DNA of 64,000 bases from the NCBI RefSeq assembly GCF_002162355.1, contig NZ_CP021434.1, forward strand, positions 1,847,501 through 1,911,500. Reading direction: 5' to 3'. Source of the stretch: Tumebacillus avium. Lineage in GTDB: Bacteria > Bacillota > Bacilli > Tumebacillales > Tumebacillaceae. Position numbers and translations under genes: made by a program. The notes beneath the pieces were generated by a model, which saw only the letters and a list, made by a program, of their open reading frames with translations, was not told the DNA's origin and ran no database searches. Of this stretch, positions 42,828 through 54,438 are shown in pieces. How positions within the stretch are numbered: the first letter of the stretch is position 1; each line of letters opens with the position of its first letter.

Positions 42828-43112
42828 ATGATTAAACCGATTGGCGACCGCGTCGTCATCAAAGTTGTAGAACGTGAAGAGAAGACCGCAAGCGGGCTGT
42901 TCCTGCCGGACACCGCGAAAGAAAAGCCGCAAGAAGCTGAAGTTGTAGCAGTTGGCACTGGCAAAGTTGTAGGCAACTCCGTAGTTGCACTGGACGTAAA
43001 TGCCGGCGACCGCATCATCTTCTCCAAGTACGCAGGCACCGAAGTGAAGTACAACGGCGTCGAGTACCTGATCGTGCGCGAAGCTGACATCCTCGCGATC
43101 GTCGAAGCGTAA
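42828..43112 (+). CDS. groES: co-chaperonin GroES
   Basis: 94 residues, standard length. It begins [11 protein letters not shown], has the mobile loop region [21 protein letters not shown], and ends [14 protein letters not shown]. Seven-membered lid of the GroEL chamber. TGAGGAGGG before ATG 42828. CIRCE element 38 bases upstream. Confidence 0.98.
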   Translation: MIKPIGDRVVIKVVEREEKTASGLFLPDTAKEKPQEAEVVAVGTGKVVGNSVVALDVNAGDRIIFSKYAGTEVKYNGVEYLIVREADILAIVEA

Positions 43113-43141
43113 GCGACTCCGGGACTGCCCGGAAAACATAG

Positions 43142-44833
<1,692 letters not shown>

Positions 44834-44845
44834 GCCCACGCTCTT

Positions 44846-44884
44846 CGAAAAACCACTCTCCTTTGTGAGGGTGGTTTTTTTCTT
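44846..44884 (+). terminator. terminator of groESL
   Basis: AAAAACCACTCTC / GAGGGTGGTTTTT hairpin with T tract, 13 bases after the stop codon. Confidence 0.88.
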
Positions 44885-45008
44885 TTTGCACAACTCGTCC
44901 AAAGCTTGCCAAAACAATGACAGCTTGGTTACAAATTGTCGAAACAGGTTGTACCCGCCGCTCGCATTCGGTAGTATGAGACCGATACGTAAAGGAGTGA
45001 AAGCGGGG

Positions 45009-46046
45009 ATGAGCAACAAGGGGAACCAGTGGACCGCCTGCTTATTGGCCGGTTTGCTCTTGACCACAGCGCTGCAAGGGACTGCGCTGGCTGCCGAGCA
45101 AAAGGGCGAGCAAGCAGAGAAGATTCAGCAAGAAATCACCCAAGTCGACAAAGAACTGCAAGATACATTACAGACGATGCAAGACCTCGAAGCGGAACTG
45201 ACCGCGGGCATGAAAGAAAAGGAAAAGATGAAAGGCGAGATCGCCGCACTGGAACAGCGCATCGAGAAGCACCGCGAGAAGCTGAAAGAGCGCGTCAAAG
45301 TGATGTACGAAAAAGGCGATGTCTCGTTCTGGGAAGTGTTGTTTCAGGCGACCGACTTCTCCGATTTTCTGGAGCGGCTCCAGATGCTGTCGATGATCGT
45401 TGAACAGGACCAGGAGCTGATCGACCAGCTGCGTGCCGATCAGGAGCAGCTGAAAGTCACCAAGGCCAAGCTCGACGCGCAGCAAAAGGCGCGCCGCGCC
45501 AAGCAGGAAGAGCTGCGCAAGACGGAGCAGGACCTGCAGGCGAAAGCAAAAAATCTGAAAGGCGATCTCGCCGAAGCATTGGCCGCTCCGGCGGAAGACC
45601 AGATGGTCGTCGAGCAGGCTTATCAGAACTACACCGGCCCGCAGTTCATCCAGAGCGTTGCCGGCAACGGCAGCTATGCTTGGCCGGTGCCGTCGTCGTT
45701 TGCGATCTCTTCGGGCTACGGCATGCGCGGTTCCGAATTCCACAAAGGGATCGACATCTCCGCACCGATCGGCACCCCGTTTGTGGCGGTGGCAGACGGC
45801 GTGGTCGTGCAGGCAGGTTCGGCCAGCGGGTACGGACACTGGATCGTCATCGACCACGGGGGCGGCGTCACCTCCGTCTATGGCCACATGTACGGCAACG
45901 GGATCTATGTCAGCACCGGCCAGACCGTACGCCAAGGCCAGGTGATCGGCGCGACCGGCAATGACGGCTACTCGACCGGCCCGCATCTGCATCTGTCGAT
46001 GCAAAGCGGCGGCGGCTACGTCAATCCGCTGGCATTCCTGCAATAA
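45009..46046 (+). CDS. M23 (LytM-type) peptidase with N-terminal coiled coil
   Basis: 345 residues. Signal peptide (ACLLAGLLLTTALQGTALA), then ~190 residues of coiled coil (residues ~28-215) like EnvC/CwlO/NlpD regulators. The C-terminal M23 domain has zinc ligands in HKGIDIS (H and D) and HLHLSMQ, plus the GYGHWIVIDHGGGVTSVYGHM strand pair. Probably an active murein endopeptidase or an activator of one. ATG 45009 has AAAGGAG 11 bases before it; the open frame upstream to 44865 runs back into the groEL terminator and is not used. Confidence 0.9.
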   Translation: MSNKGNQWTACLLAGLLLTTALQGTALAAEQKGEQAEKIQQEITQVDKELQDTLQTMQDLEAELTAGMKEKEKMKGEIAALEQRIEKHREKLKERVKVMYEKGDVSFWEVLFQATDFSDFLERLQMLSMIVEQDQELIDQLRADQEQLKVTKAKLDAQQKARRAKQEELRKTEQDLQAKAKNLKGDLAEALAAPAEDQMVVEQAYQNYTGPQFIQSVAGNGSYAWPVPSSFAISSGYGMRGSEFHKGIDISAPIGTPFVAVADGVVVQAGSASGYGHWIVIDHGGGVTSVYGHMYGNGIYVSTGQTVRQGQVIGATGNDGYSTGPHLHLSMQSGGGYVNPLAFLQ

Positions 46047-46055
46047 CGTTGGCAC

Positions 46056-46088
46056 AATCCCCGGTTTTTCTGGCCGGGGATTTTTTTG
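46056..46088 (+). terminator. terminator after the M23 gene
   Basis: AATCCCCGG / CCGGGGATT hairpin with a run of seven T's. The next 215 bases to the following gene hold no recognisable motif beyond AT-rich stretches. Confidence 0.88.
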
Positions 46089-46306
46089 TCGAGATTTTTG
46101 TAGAGATTAATGTGAATTTTCATATATATTAAGAGGGTAGACACCTGTCCATCCATCCAATACTTGTGCGAGGACAAACTTTCCCCCACTCTGTTATGCT
46201 TAATTATGTAGACTTGCCTGAAAAATGCTAACAATTGGAAGGACTTTTGTCATAGCTGCGAGAAGTATAGATGACTGGCAATCTTTTGAATTGGAGGAAG
46301 TAAATC

Positions 46307-47323
46307 ATGCAACATACAGACGATAAAGAACTTGTGAACCGTGAATTTGATCACCCGCACAAAGTTCTGACCGATGTGGTGAATAACGTCGAGAAAGTAA
46401 TCATTGGCAAGTCGAAAGCTGTCCAGCTCTGCATGGTCGCGATGCTCTGCGACGGACACGTATTGCTGGAGGACGTTCCGGGTGTCGGCAAGACGATGCT
46501 CGTGCGCTCGCTGGCGAAGACGCTGGGCTGCTCCTTCAAACGCATTCAATTCACGCCTGACCTGTTGCCCTCCGACGTGACAGGCGTTTCGATCTATAAC
46601 CAGAAGACCAACGAATTTGAATTCCGTCCCGGCCCGATCATGGGCAACATCATCCTCGCCGACGAGATCAACCGCACCTCGCCGAAAACGCAGTCCGCGC
46701 TGCTCGAAGCGATGGAAGAGCACAACGTGACGGTCGACGGCACCACCTATAAACTGCCGTCCCCGTTCCTCGTCATGGCGACGCAGAACCCAATCGAATA
46801 CGAAGGCACCTTCCCGCTGCCGGAAGCACAGCTCGACCGCTTTCTGCTGAAGCTCAACCTCGGCTACCCGACGCCGGAGCAAGAAGTTGATCTGCTTGGC
46901 CGTCAGCAACTGGTGCATCCGATTGAGAACCTCGAGCAGGTCACCGATCAGGAAACCTTGCAGTCGATGCAACAGAAAGTGCGCGAGATCTATGTGGAAC
47001 AGTCGATCCGCGAATATATCGTCAACATCACCACCGAGACCCGCAAACACCAGGCGGTCTACCTCGGCGCATCGCCGCGCGGTTCGCTTTCTCTGTTTAA
47101 AGCAGCGCAGGCGCTGGCCTTTGTGCTGGGCCGCGACTATGTGATTCCGGATGATGTGAAGCAGTTGGCGCCGGTCACGCTGGCCCATCGCCTGATTCTG
47201 AAATCGGAAGCCCGTCTGGGCGGCACGACGGTGGAGAAAGTGCTGTCTGAGATCATGAAAGCTGTGCCGGTGCCGGTCACCCGCGAGTTTTCCCCCGACA
47301 AAGCCCGTGAAAGGGTGAAGTAA
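46307..47323 (+). CDS. MoxR family AAA ATPase
   Basis: 338 residues. Walker [20 protein letters not shown], Walker B in [22 protein letters not shown], and sensor region [22 protein letters not shown], all classic for MoxR. MoxR proteins work with DUF58/vWA partners as chaperones. Here the DUF58 gene starts one base after its stop and a transglutaminase gene follows, a widespread three-gene set. TTGGAGG before ATG 46307. Confidence 0.93.
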   Translation: MQHTDDKELVNREFDHPHKVLTDVVNNVEKVIIGKSKAVQLCMVAMLCDGHVLLEDVPGVGKTMLVRSLAKTLGCSFKRIQFTPDLLPSDVTGVSIYNQKTNEFEFRPGPIMGNIILADEINRTSPKTQSALLEAMEEHNVTVDGTTYKLPSPFLVMATQNPIEYEGTFPLPEAQLDRFLLKLNLGYPTPEQEVDLLGRQQLVHPIENLEQVTDQETLQSMQQKVREIYVEQSIREYIVNITTETRKHQAVYLGASPRGSLSLFKAAQALAFVLGRDYVIPDDVKQLAPVTLAHRLILKSEARLGGTTVEKVLSEIMKAVPVPVTREFSPDKARERVK

Positions 47324-47324
47324 G

Positions 47325-48551
47325 GTGAGGAGATTCGGACGCATTCTCCTGTGGCTGATCCTGCTGTTCGCCACGTTTGCTTACGGCAAGTTTCAAGGCG
47401 GTTTTGCGGCCTGGTTTATGTTTTACGCAGCAGTTCTGCTCGCCGTCTACGAGCTGGGGACCGCCCGCTATGCCCTGCGCGATGCCAAGTCGGAGCGCCG
47501 GCTGTCCTCGCTGAAGATCAACGCGGGACAGACGCTGGAAGTCGATATCGTGATCGAGATCGAAGGCCGCAAATGGCCGCTGCCGTGGCTGGTCGTCGAA
47601 GATACGCTGCCGACCCGGCTGCTCTTGCAGAGCGGATCGAACCGCGAGCTCCATTTCCCGGGTTATAATCGCAAGCTGCGCCTCACCTATTCACTGCCGA
47701 ACATGCCGCGCGGCAAATACGTCCTCGGCGACACCCGGCTCGTCACCGGTGATATTTTTGGCCTGACCAAAAAGGAACTGGTGCACCAGCGGACCGATGA
47801 GGTGACCGTCTATCCGAAGATCATCCCGATTCCGTATTGGCATACGATCAACAAATTTAACATCGGCCACACCAACGCGCAAAACCGGATGGCGGAAGAC
47901 TCGTCGAACGTGATCGGCGTGCGCGATTATGCGCAAGGCGACCGTCTGTCGCGCATTCACTGGCGCGCGTCGGCCCGCACTGGCTCTTTGAAGACCAAAG
48001 AGTTTGAGCTGCATGTGACCAACGATATGATGTTTTTCTTAAACCGTTCGGAGGATGCCTATCGCGGCGGCTCCAACCAGCTGTTTGAGCTGGCGGTGAC
48101 CACGGTGGCGTCGCTTTTGAAACACGCGTCGAGCAAAAAGTACTCGGTCGGCCTGACTTCTTATGGCCGCGAGCGCGTGACGATTGCGCAAAGCCGCAAT
48201 TTTGAGCAATACCTGCGCATCATCGAGCATTTGGCGATCGTGCAGGCGGACGGCGCTGACGAGTACAATGACGCGATTCTGCGCGAGGTCAACCACCTGC
48301 AGCGCGGTTCGACGATCGTGCTGGTCACGCCGGTGCTCGACCAGCCGCTGGTGCAGTTGATCGGCTTTTTGGAATACCGCAAGATCAAGGCCGAACTGTT
48401 TTATATCGTCGGCGGACGCCAGTTGAACGAAGTGGATCTGTCGCACATGGGGAAATTGGAGATGCTAGGCGTCCACACCTATGTGGTGCGGGACGAAAAT
48501 GAACTGGAAGATGTAGTGAGGGGGCCGATATCCTATGCTTCAAACGGCTAG
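47325..48551 (+). CDS. DUF58 domain-containing membrane protein
   Basis: 408 residues. Two N-terminal transmembrane helices (to residue ~50), then a beta-rich region. The DUF58 core carries the mark NVIGVRDYAQGDRLSRIHWRASARTG, followed by a vWA-like fold to the end. Partner of the MoxR ATPase upstream. GTG start at 47325 with AAAGGGTG upstream. The transglutaminase gene begins inside its last 17 bases. Confidence 0.9.
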   Translation: MRRFGRILLWLILLFATFAYGKFQGGFAAWFMFYAAVLLAVYELGTARYALRDAKSERRLSSLKINAGQTLEVDIVIEIEGRKWPLPWLVVEDTLPTRLLLQSGSNRELHFPGYNRKLRLTYSLPNMPRGKYVLGDTRLVTGDIFGLTKKELVHQRTDEVTVYPKIIPIPYWHTINKFNIGHTNAQNRMAEDSSNVIGVRDYAQGDRLSRIHWRASARTGSLKTKEFELHVTNDMMFFLNRSEDAYRGGSNQLFELAVTTVASLLKHASSKKYSVGLTSYGRERVTIAQSRNFEQYLRIIEHLAIVQADGADEYNDAILREVNHLQRGSTIVLVTPVLDQPLVQLIGFLEYRKIKAELFYIVGGRQLNEVDLSHMGKLEMLGVHTYVVRDENELEDVVRGPISYASNG

Positions 48552-50721
48552 ATGGGTGACGGGCAGCCCGCTGCGCGACACCGTTCTCTACTCCTTGGTC
48601 TGGCTGTGGCTCGCTCAAGTGCTCTTCCCGCTCGGAGAAGCCGGCGAGATCCAGTCGATCTGGTTCTTCTTGTCCTTCCTGCTGCTGCTGTTCGTCAGCG
48701 ATTTGCTGGTCGGACACCTGTTGCTGCGCTTTTTGCTGAAAGCTGTGGTGTTTTTCAACTTCGTGTTTCAGTACCACTATAAAGGCACCTATCTCTTCTT
48801 CGAGCTGACAGCGTGGCTGGGGCATTGGTTCCGCGACGTGACGGCGGCGTTTCACGCGCTGCAGGCGGGGGAGTTTGCCGCGCTGACGATGTCTGCGAAG
48901 ACGACGGCGATGCTGCTGGGACTGTGGCTGTTCCAAGTCTTGTTCCGCCAGAGTCTGAAGGCGAAGATCTGGATGTTTGTCTTCCTCGTGCTTGGCCTGG
49001 TCGGGCTCGGGGTGCTCGATACGTTTTATGTGGAAGAGACGGAAGGCCATATCGTGCTGTTCCTGCTGTTTGGCCTCGTCATCCTCGCCTTCCGTCAACT
49101 GCCGGTGGTGGAGCGTCTGGCCCGCATGCCGCGCCATCTCAAAGGCTGGCCGACACACTGGCTGGCCTGGACGTTGATCTTGTCGCTTTTGGTAACCGGC
49201 GTGGGTCTGGCCGTCCCGAAAGCGCAAGATCCGGCCTGGCCGGACCCGGTGTCATACCTGCAAGGGCTGAAAGACGGCGGCGCGGTGCGCCAAAAGATCG
49301 GCTATGGCAGCAACGATGACCATCTCGGCGGTCCGTTTGAGATGGACGAAACGGTTGTCTTCACCGTGACGTCGACCGTCGAAGGCTACTACCGGGGCGA
49401 GACGAAAGCATTTTACACCGGCAAAGGCTGGCTCTCCGTAGCGCCGGCCGAACCGGTGCCCAATCCGGAGTTTGTCCAAGCGGAAAGGTTTTTACCGACA
49501 TCGACCTTGGAGACCAAGCGCGTGGAGCAGACCGTCCACGTGCAGGACACGATGGTGCCGCTCGTCTTTGGACATTCGGAGATCACCGGCGTGACCGGCC
49601 CGAACATCTCGCCGAACACGCTGAGCTATTCCATCCTCGACAGCCGTCTGGAAGTCAATCAGATGGAGCCTGGCGACACCTATACGGTCATCTCGGAAGT
49701 GCCGTACCATGATGAGGTGGCGCTGAAGGGCGCTTCCATGCCGCCGCAAGACCTGCTGACCGGCTCGCTGCAGTCGTACATCTCGCTGCCGGCCAACCTG
49801 CCCAAGCGGATTCGCGAGTTGGCGCTGGAAGTTACGAAAGACGCCAAGACGCCGTATGAGCGCGCCAAGGCGCTGGAGGATTACTTGAGCGGCAACTACC
49901 GGTATGAAACGGAAGATGTGCCGATTCCAAAGGATAAGCAGGATTTCGTCGATCAGTTCCTGTTTGAGTCCAGACGCGGCTACTGCGACCACTTCTCCTC
50001 CTCATTTGTCGTCATGGCGCGGACGCTGGGCATGCCGACCCGCTGGGTCAAAGGCTTCACCCGCGGCGATGTCGACTTGACGTATGACGGCAAAACGGAC
50101 GACGAATACCTGTACACCGTCCGCAACAAAAACGCCCACTCCTGGGCGGAAGTGTATTTTGACGGGATCGGCTGGGTGGCATTTGAACCGACCGCAAGCT
50201 TCCAATTGCGTCCGCTGTTCAAGCCGGATGAAGCGGCGCCGGTGATTGCGCCGCCGGTCAACAACCCGAAAGGCGAAGAAGAAGAGGAAGAGCAGGCAGC
50301 ACCGTCCAAGACGGCTTTGTTCTCCTTTGACATCAACTGGAAAGCGGTCGGCCTCTACGCAGGCATCGCAGCCGTGATCCTGCTGATCGTCGCCTTCTTC
50401 AACCGCCGCAAGCTGCTCACCGCCTACTACCTGCGCCGGGCGTACAAAGGCGACGGCGATGTGATCATGAACGCGATCCTGCGTCTGATGCTGATCATGA
50501 ACCGCTTCGGCTGGAAGCGCCGGGACGACATGAGTTTGCGCGAGTACGCGTTGTTCCTCTCCGGCAACCCGGACCTGCGCGGGCGGGAGATGATTCCGCT
50601 GGCCCAGATCTTCGAGCGCGTACGCTATGGCAAACGCGACGTGTCCGACGGGGAAAAATCGCAAATTCAAGACCTCTGGACGCGAATCGTTCGGAAAGCG
50701 GGACGTATGAAAAAACGGTAA
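48535..50721 (+). CDS. transglutaminase-like membrane protein
   Basis: 728 residues. About six transmembrane helices in the first ~225 residues, a large extracytoplasmic part with a transglutaminase/protease-like core, one more helix (~residue 600), and a DUF4129-like cytoplasmic tail. The catalytic triad is visible: Cys in RRGYCDHFSSSF, His in KNAHSWAEVYF, and Asp in the next strand (FDGIGW). Family members are often proteases or cross-linkers, and this one's reaction is unknown. The ATG overlaps the DUF58 gene by 17 bases. Confidence 0.88.
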   Translation: MLQTARWVTGSPLRDTVLYSLVWLWLAQVLFPLGEAGEIQSIWFFLSFLLLLFVSDLLVGHLLLRFLLKAVVFFNFVFQYHYKGTYLFFELTAWLGHWFRDVTAAFHALQAGEFAALTMSAKTTAMLLGLWLFQVLFRQSLKAKIWMFVFLVLGLVGLGVLDTFYVEETEGHIVLFLLFGLVILAFRQLPVVERLARMPRHLKGWPTHWLAWTLILSLLVTGVGLAVPKAQDPAWPDPVSYLQGLKDGGAVRQKIGYGSNDDHLGGPFEMDETVVFTVTSTVEGYYRGETKAFYTGKGWLSVAPAEPVPNPEFVQAERFLPTSTLETKRVEQTVHVQDTMVPLVFGHSEITGVTGPNISPNTLSYSILDSRLEVNQMEPGDTYTVISEVPYHDEVALKGASMPPQDLLTGSLQSYISLPANLPKRIRELALEVTKDAKTPYERAKALEDYLSGNYRYETEDVPIPKDKQDFVDQFLFESRRGYCDHFSSSFVVMARTLGMPTRWVKGFTRGDVDLTYDGKTDDEYLYTVRNKNAHSWAEVYFDGIGWVAFEPTASFQLRPLFKPDEAAPVIAPPVNNPKGEEEEEEQAAPSKTALFSFDINWKAVGLYAGIAAVILLIVAFFNRRKLLTAYYLRRAYKGDGDVIMNAILRLMLIMNRFGWKRRDDMSLREYALFLSGNPDLRGREMIPLAQIFERVRYGKRDVSDGEKSQIQDLWTRIVRKAGRMKKR

Positions 50722-50774
50722 CGCGAACGATGTGTGATTTATAGTTGACGAATGTTCGTCTTTTAAAGTAGAAT
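50722..50774 (+). promoter_or_regulatory. guaA promoter with PurR-like boxes
   Basis: TTGACG (50745-50750), 18 bases, TAGAAT (50769-50774). CGAACGAT (50724-50731) and its inverted partner ATGTTCG (50752-50758) flank the -35 box, 25 bases apart measured between the CGAAC cores. This is close to the paired, inverted PurBoxes of Bacillus PurR targets. Confidence 0.55.
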
Positions 50775-50788
50775 GATGTCGAAAACAA

Positions 50789-50862
50789 GATTGTCTCGTA
50801 TATTGCCGGGGATATGGCTCGGCAGTTTCTACCAGTTCCCGGAAAGAACTGTCTACGAGGAT
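50789..50862 (+). ncRNA. purine (guanine) riboswitch aptamer upstream of guaA
   Basis: All three helices can be drawn. P1: CTCGTA (50795-50800) with TACGAG (50854-50859). P2 is TGCCGGG / CTCGGCA with loop GATATGG. J2/3 is GTTTCTACC. P3 is AGTTC / GAACT with loop CCGGAAA. J3/1 reads GTCTACG with a C (50853) at the specificity position (C74 in xpt numbering), so guanine rather than adenine is expected. It controls guaA and perhaps the permease gene that follows. Confidence 0.92.
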
Positions 50863-50883
50863 TCGACATCGTGCAAGTCAAGT

Positions 50884-50963
50884 AAGCACCCTGTTCTCCT
50901 CGTATGCCTTGAGTATGATTTTTCCATACTAAAGGTGTTTGAGGAGCGACAGGGTGCTTTTTT
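50884..50963 (+). terminator. riboswitch-controlled terminator upstream of guaA
   Basis: AAGCACCCTG plus CTCCTC pair with GAGGAG and CAGGGTGCTT, then a T run. The 3' strand of P1, TACGAGG (50854-50860), can instead pair with CCTCGTA (50898-50904) in the left arm, giving an antiterminator. Guanine binding would free the terminator and stop transcription. Confidence 0.85.
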
Positions 50964-50998
50964 CATGTTTACAACCTAGTGGGACGGGAGCGTATGTG

Positions 50999-52537
50999 AT
51001 GATGGATAACAAAGAGATCGTCGTCGTGCTGGACTTTGGGGGTCAATACAACCAGTTGATCACCCGCCGAATTCGCGAACTGAACGTCTACTCGGAGCTG
51101 ATGCCGTTTCAAACGACGGCGGAAGAGCTGAAGAAGCTGAACCTGAAAGGGATCGTTTTCTCCGGCGGCCCGAACTCCGTCTATGCGGACGGCGCGCCGA
51201 AAGTCGACCCGGCGATCTTTGAACTGGGTGTGCCGATCCTCGGCATCTGCTACGGCATGCAGCTGATGGCGCATCATTTTGAAGCAAAAGTTGAGCGCGC
51301 CGATGTGCGCGAGTATGGCAAATCGATGATCGACGTGCAAAGCGACAACGTGATGTTTACCGGCCAGCCCGCATCGCAGCAAGTCTGGATGAGCCACTCC
51401 GACAAAGTGGTGTCCGTGCCGGCCGGCTTCCGCGTCGACGCGACGACCACCACCTGCCCGGTCGCAGCGATGAGCGATGCGTCGCGTAAGCTTTATGCGG
51501 TGCAATACCACCTCGAAGTCAACCACAGTGAATTCGGACAAGAGCAGTTGAAGCATTTCCTGTACGATGTGTGCCAAGCGAGCGGTTCCTGGACCTCCGC
51601 GTCGTTTGTGGAAGAAGCGATTGCGAAGATCAAAGAGCAAGTCGGCGACAAAAAAGTGCTCTGTGCTTTGTCCGGCGGCGTGGATTCCTCCGTGGCGGCC
51701 GTGCTGGTGCACCGGGCGATCGGCGACAACCTGACCTGCATGTTCGTCGACCACGGCCTGCTGCGCAAAAACGAAGCGGAGCAAGTGATGGAGATGTTCG
51801 CCGGCGAGTTCAAGATGAACGTCGTCAAGATCGATGCCCGCGACCGCTTCCTCGGCCGTCTGGAAGGCGTGTCCGATCCGGAGCGCAAGCGCAAGATCAT
51901 CGGCGAAGAGTTCATCCGCGTCTTTGAAGAAGAGTCCAAAGCGCTGGGCAACTTCGACTTCCTGGCGCAAGGCACCTTGTACACCGACATCATCGAGTCG
52001 GGCACGGCGACGGCGGCGACGATCAAGTCGCACCACAACGTCGGCGGCCTGCCGGAGGACATGCAGTTCAAACTCGTCGAGCCGCTGAACGCCCTGTTCA
52101 AAGACGAAGTGCGCGCCGCGGGCACCGAGCTTGGCATCAAAGACGAGATCGTCTGGCGCCAACCGTTCCCGGGTCCGGGTCTGGCGATCCGCATCATTGG
52201 TGACGTGACGGCAGACAAGCTGGAGATTTTGCAAGATGCTGATTTCGTCGTTCGCGATGAGATTCGCCGCTCCGGCCTCGACCGCGAGATCTGGCAATAC
52301 TTCGCGGTGCTGCCGGACGTTCGCTCCGTCGGCGTCATGGGTGACGAGCGCACCTATGCGTATACGATCGCGATTCGCGGCGTGACGTCGAGCGACGGCA
52401 TGACGGCCGACTGGGCGCGCATCCCGTACGATGTGCTGGAGCGTTTGTCCGTAAGACTGGTCAACGAAGTTCGCGACGTCAACCGCGTCGTGTATGACAT
52501 CACGTCCAAGCCGCCGGCAACGATTGAGTGGGAATAA
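50999..52537 (+). CDS. guaA: GMP synthase (glutamine-hydrolysing)
   Basis: 512 residues. Converts XMP to GMP. The N-terminal class I amidotransferase domain has the nucleophile in [10 protein letters not shown]. The ATP-pyrophosphatase domain has the PP-motif [16 protein letters not shown], and the C-terminal dimerisation domain has [18 protein letters not shown] 50999 or 51002 both fit GGGAG upstream; the frame opening at 50939 lies in the terminator. Controlled by the guanine riboswitch. Confidence 0.97.
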   Translation: MMDNKEIVVVLDFGGQYNQLITRRIRELNVYSELMPFQTTAEELKKLNLKGIVFSGGPNSVYADGAPKVDPAIFELGVPILGICYGMQLMAHHFEAKVERADVREYGKSMIDVQSDNVMFTGQPASQQVWMSHSDKVVSVPAGFRVDATTTTCPVAAMSDASRKLYAVQYHLEVNHSEFGQEQLKHFLYDVCQASGSWTSASFVEEAIAKIKEQVGDKKVLCALSGGVDSSVAAVLVHRAIGDNLTCMFVDHGLLRKNEAEQVMEMFAGEFKMNVVKIDARDRFLGRLEGVSDPERKRKIIGEEFIRVFEEESKALGNFDFLAQGTLYTDIIESGTATAATIKSHHNVGGLPEDMQFKLVEPLNALFKDEVRAAGTELGIKDEIVWRQPFPGPGLAIRIIGDVTADKLEILQDADFVVRDEIRRSGLDREIWQYFAVLPDVRSVGVMGDERTYAYTIAIRGVTSSDGMTADWARIPYDVLERLSVRLVNEVRDVNRVVYDITSKPPATIEWE

Positions 52538-52579
52538 CAGAGAAGCAGAATCAGAGGGGAAAAAAGGGGGAGCATTGCG

Positions 52580-53980
52580 ATGTTAGAACGTCTCTTTAAA
52601 CTTGGCGAATTTGGCACCAACCCGCGCACCGAGATCATCGCCGGGATCACCACGTTCGTCACGATGGCGTACATTCTGTTTTTGAACCCGGTGGTCCTGA
52701 AGGGCACCGGCATGTCGGAAGGCGCGGTCTTCTTTGCAACGGCGGTTGGCGCCGGGCTCGTGACCTTGATGATGGGTCTGTTCGTCAACTACCCAGTCGG
52801 CCTCGCGCCGGGTATGGGTCTGAATGCGTATTTCGCGGTTGTCGCAGCTGCTAACGGCGGCGTGATGACGTGGCAAGTGGCGCTCGGTGCTGTTTTTGTC
52901 GCCGGTATCATCTTTATTTTGCTGACGGTGACCGGGTTCCGCCAAATGCTGGTCAAGGCGCTGCCCGATTCGCTGAAATATGCGATCACCGTCGGTATCG
53001 GTCTCTTCATCACCCTGATCGGCCTGAAACTGGGTCAGGTCAGCACCGTTTCTTTCGTCGGCGGTCCGTCTGCCGAAGCGATCAAAGCGGGCGCTCCCGT
53101 CGTCAACCTGCTGTTCTTCGAGTGGAACATCGGCCTGACCAACTTTGTCGCCAACAAAGCGGCAGCCTTGACGCTGATCGGGCTGCTGATCGCCGGCATC
53201 CTGACCACGCTGCGCGTGCGCGGCGCACTGCTGATCGGCATCATCCTCACCACCCTGATCGGCATTCCGCTTGGCGTCACCAACACGGCGTCGCTTAGCA
53301 ACCCGACGTTCCTGCCGAACTTCAGCGAGCTGTCCCTGTTCAAACTCGACTTCTCGATGCTGGGCAGCGGGATCTTCTGGGAAGTTGTGATCATCTTCGT
53401 TTTCGTCACCTTGTTTGACTCCTTTGGCACCTTGGTCGGCACGGCGAACCGTGCAGGCCTGCTCAACCGTCCGGACGGCGAAAAGCGTCTGGGACGCGCG
53501 ATGTTCGTCGACGGTTCCGGCGTTTCGATCGGCGCGCTGCTCGGCATCACGCCGATGACGGCGTACATCGAGTCGGCAGCCGGCATCGAATCGGGCGGCC
53601 GCACCGGTCTGACCGCTGTGACCACCGGGATTCTGTTCCTGCTGTCTGTCGTACTGCTCGCTCCGTTTGTGCAAGTGATTCCCGATTCGGCGACCGCACC
53701 GGCGCTGATCGTGGTTGGCGTGCTGATGATGAGCTCCGTCCGCCACATCGAGTGGGATGATTTCGGCATCGCGATGCCAGCGTTCCTGACCATCGCCCTG
53801 ATGCCGTTCACCTACTCCATCGCCAACGGCATCTCGATCGGGATCATCTTCTTCGTGATCCTGAACGTGCTGCGCAACCTCTTCACCAAAGACGCTGACA
53901 AAAAAGTCAACGTCCACTGGCTGATGTGGGTCATCGCCATCCTCGCCCTGGCCCGCTACATCTTCCTGGCCGGGGAGTAA
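52580..53980 (+). CDS. NCS2 purine permease, AzgA/PbuG-type
   Basis: 466 residues, about 13 hydrophobic segments. It matches the AzgA subgroup of hypoxanthine/guanine permeases: TEIIAGITTFVTMAYILFLNP, GLAPGMGLNAYFA, then FVTLFDSFGTLVGTANRAGL and GITPMTAYIESAAGIESGGRTG. Lies 42 bases after guaA with AAGGGGGAG upstream. It is probably co-transcribed, so guanine would also shut off uptake of its own precursors. Confidence 0.9.
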   Translation: MLERLFKLGEFGTNPRTEIIAGITTFVTMAYILFLNPVVLKGTGMSEGAVFFATAVGAGLVTLMMGLFVNYPVGLAPGMGLNAYFAVVAAANGGVMTWQVALGAVFVAGIIFILLTVTGFRQMLVKALPDSLKYAITVGIGLFITLIGLKLGQVSTVSFVGGPSAEAIKAGAPVVNLLFFEWNIGLTNFVANKAAALTLIGLLIAGILTTLRVRGALLIGIILTTLIGIPLGVTNTASLSNPTFLPNFSELSLFKLDFSMLGSGIFWEVVIIFVFVTLFDSFGTLVGTANRAGLLNRPDGEKRLGRAMFVDGSGVSIGALLGITPMTAYIESAAGIESGGRTGLTAVTTGILFLLSVVLLAPFVQVIPDSATAPALIVVGVLMMSSVRHIEWDDFGIAMPAFLTIALMPFTYSIANGISIGIIFFVILNVLRNLFTKDADKKVNVHWLMWVIAILALARYIFLAGE

Positions 53981-53999
53981 GACCCTGGAGAAAATAATT

Positions 54000-54031
54000 A
54001 AAAGCCCTTCATCGCGAAGGGCTTTTTTTCA
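54000..54031 (+). terminator. terminator after the purine permease gene
   Basis: AAAAGCCCTTC / GAAGGGCTTTTTTT hairpin, loop ATCGC. Its left-hand A's make it usable by the convergent gene as well. Confidence 0.88.
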
Positions 54032-54036
54032 TACTT

Positions 54037-54438
54037 TTACACCGGCGCCGTGCCGTCCGCATCGCCCGGCTCTTGCGCCGCCAGCAGGTCGCCAAGCGCA
54101 GGCAGCCGCTCCAAGAGCCGGACGCGGATGTCGTCGGGCATCTCGTAGCGGTTCCGCTCGCGGTAGAGGATCAACAGCCCAAGCGAGGCAACCTCCTCCA
54201 TAAACGCGTCGATCCGGCAGCGCTCGTGCAGCGCCAGCCGGGTCATCGCGCGGCGCTCAAACGGGGAGAGCGCTTTTACAAACTCATCCCAGTGCGCGGG
54301 GTCTTCCCAGTAGGCCACGATCTGCTCGCGCAGCTCAGCCTCCGTGTACTTCACCTTGGTCTCCGGGAGGTACAGCGTCTCATACACGTCATACAGATGA
54401 GACGGCGGCAGCGTCCGCAGATAATCGCAGAGCATCAT
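54037..54438 (-). CDS. hypothetical protein
   Basis: 133 residues, acidic, helical, no membrane segment. Repeated Leu-Glu-Arg motifs (VRLLERLPALGDLLA). No family recognised. Its start codon overlaps the stop of the upstream gene at 54435-54872 (ATGA), so the two are translationally coupled. Confidence 0.65.
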   Translation of the reverse strand: MMLCDYLRTLPPSHLYDVYETLYLPETKVKYTEAELREQIVAYWEDPAHWDEFVKALSPFERRAMTRLALHERCRIDAFMEEVASLGLLILYRERNRYEMPDDIRVRLLERLPALGDLLAAQEPGDADGTAPV

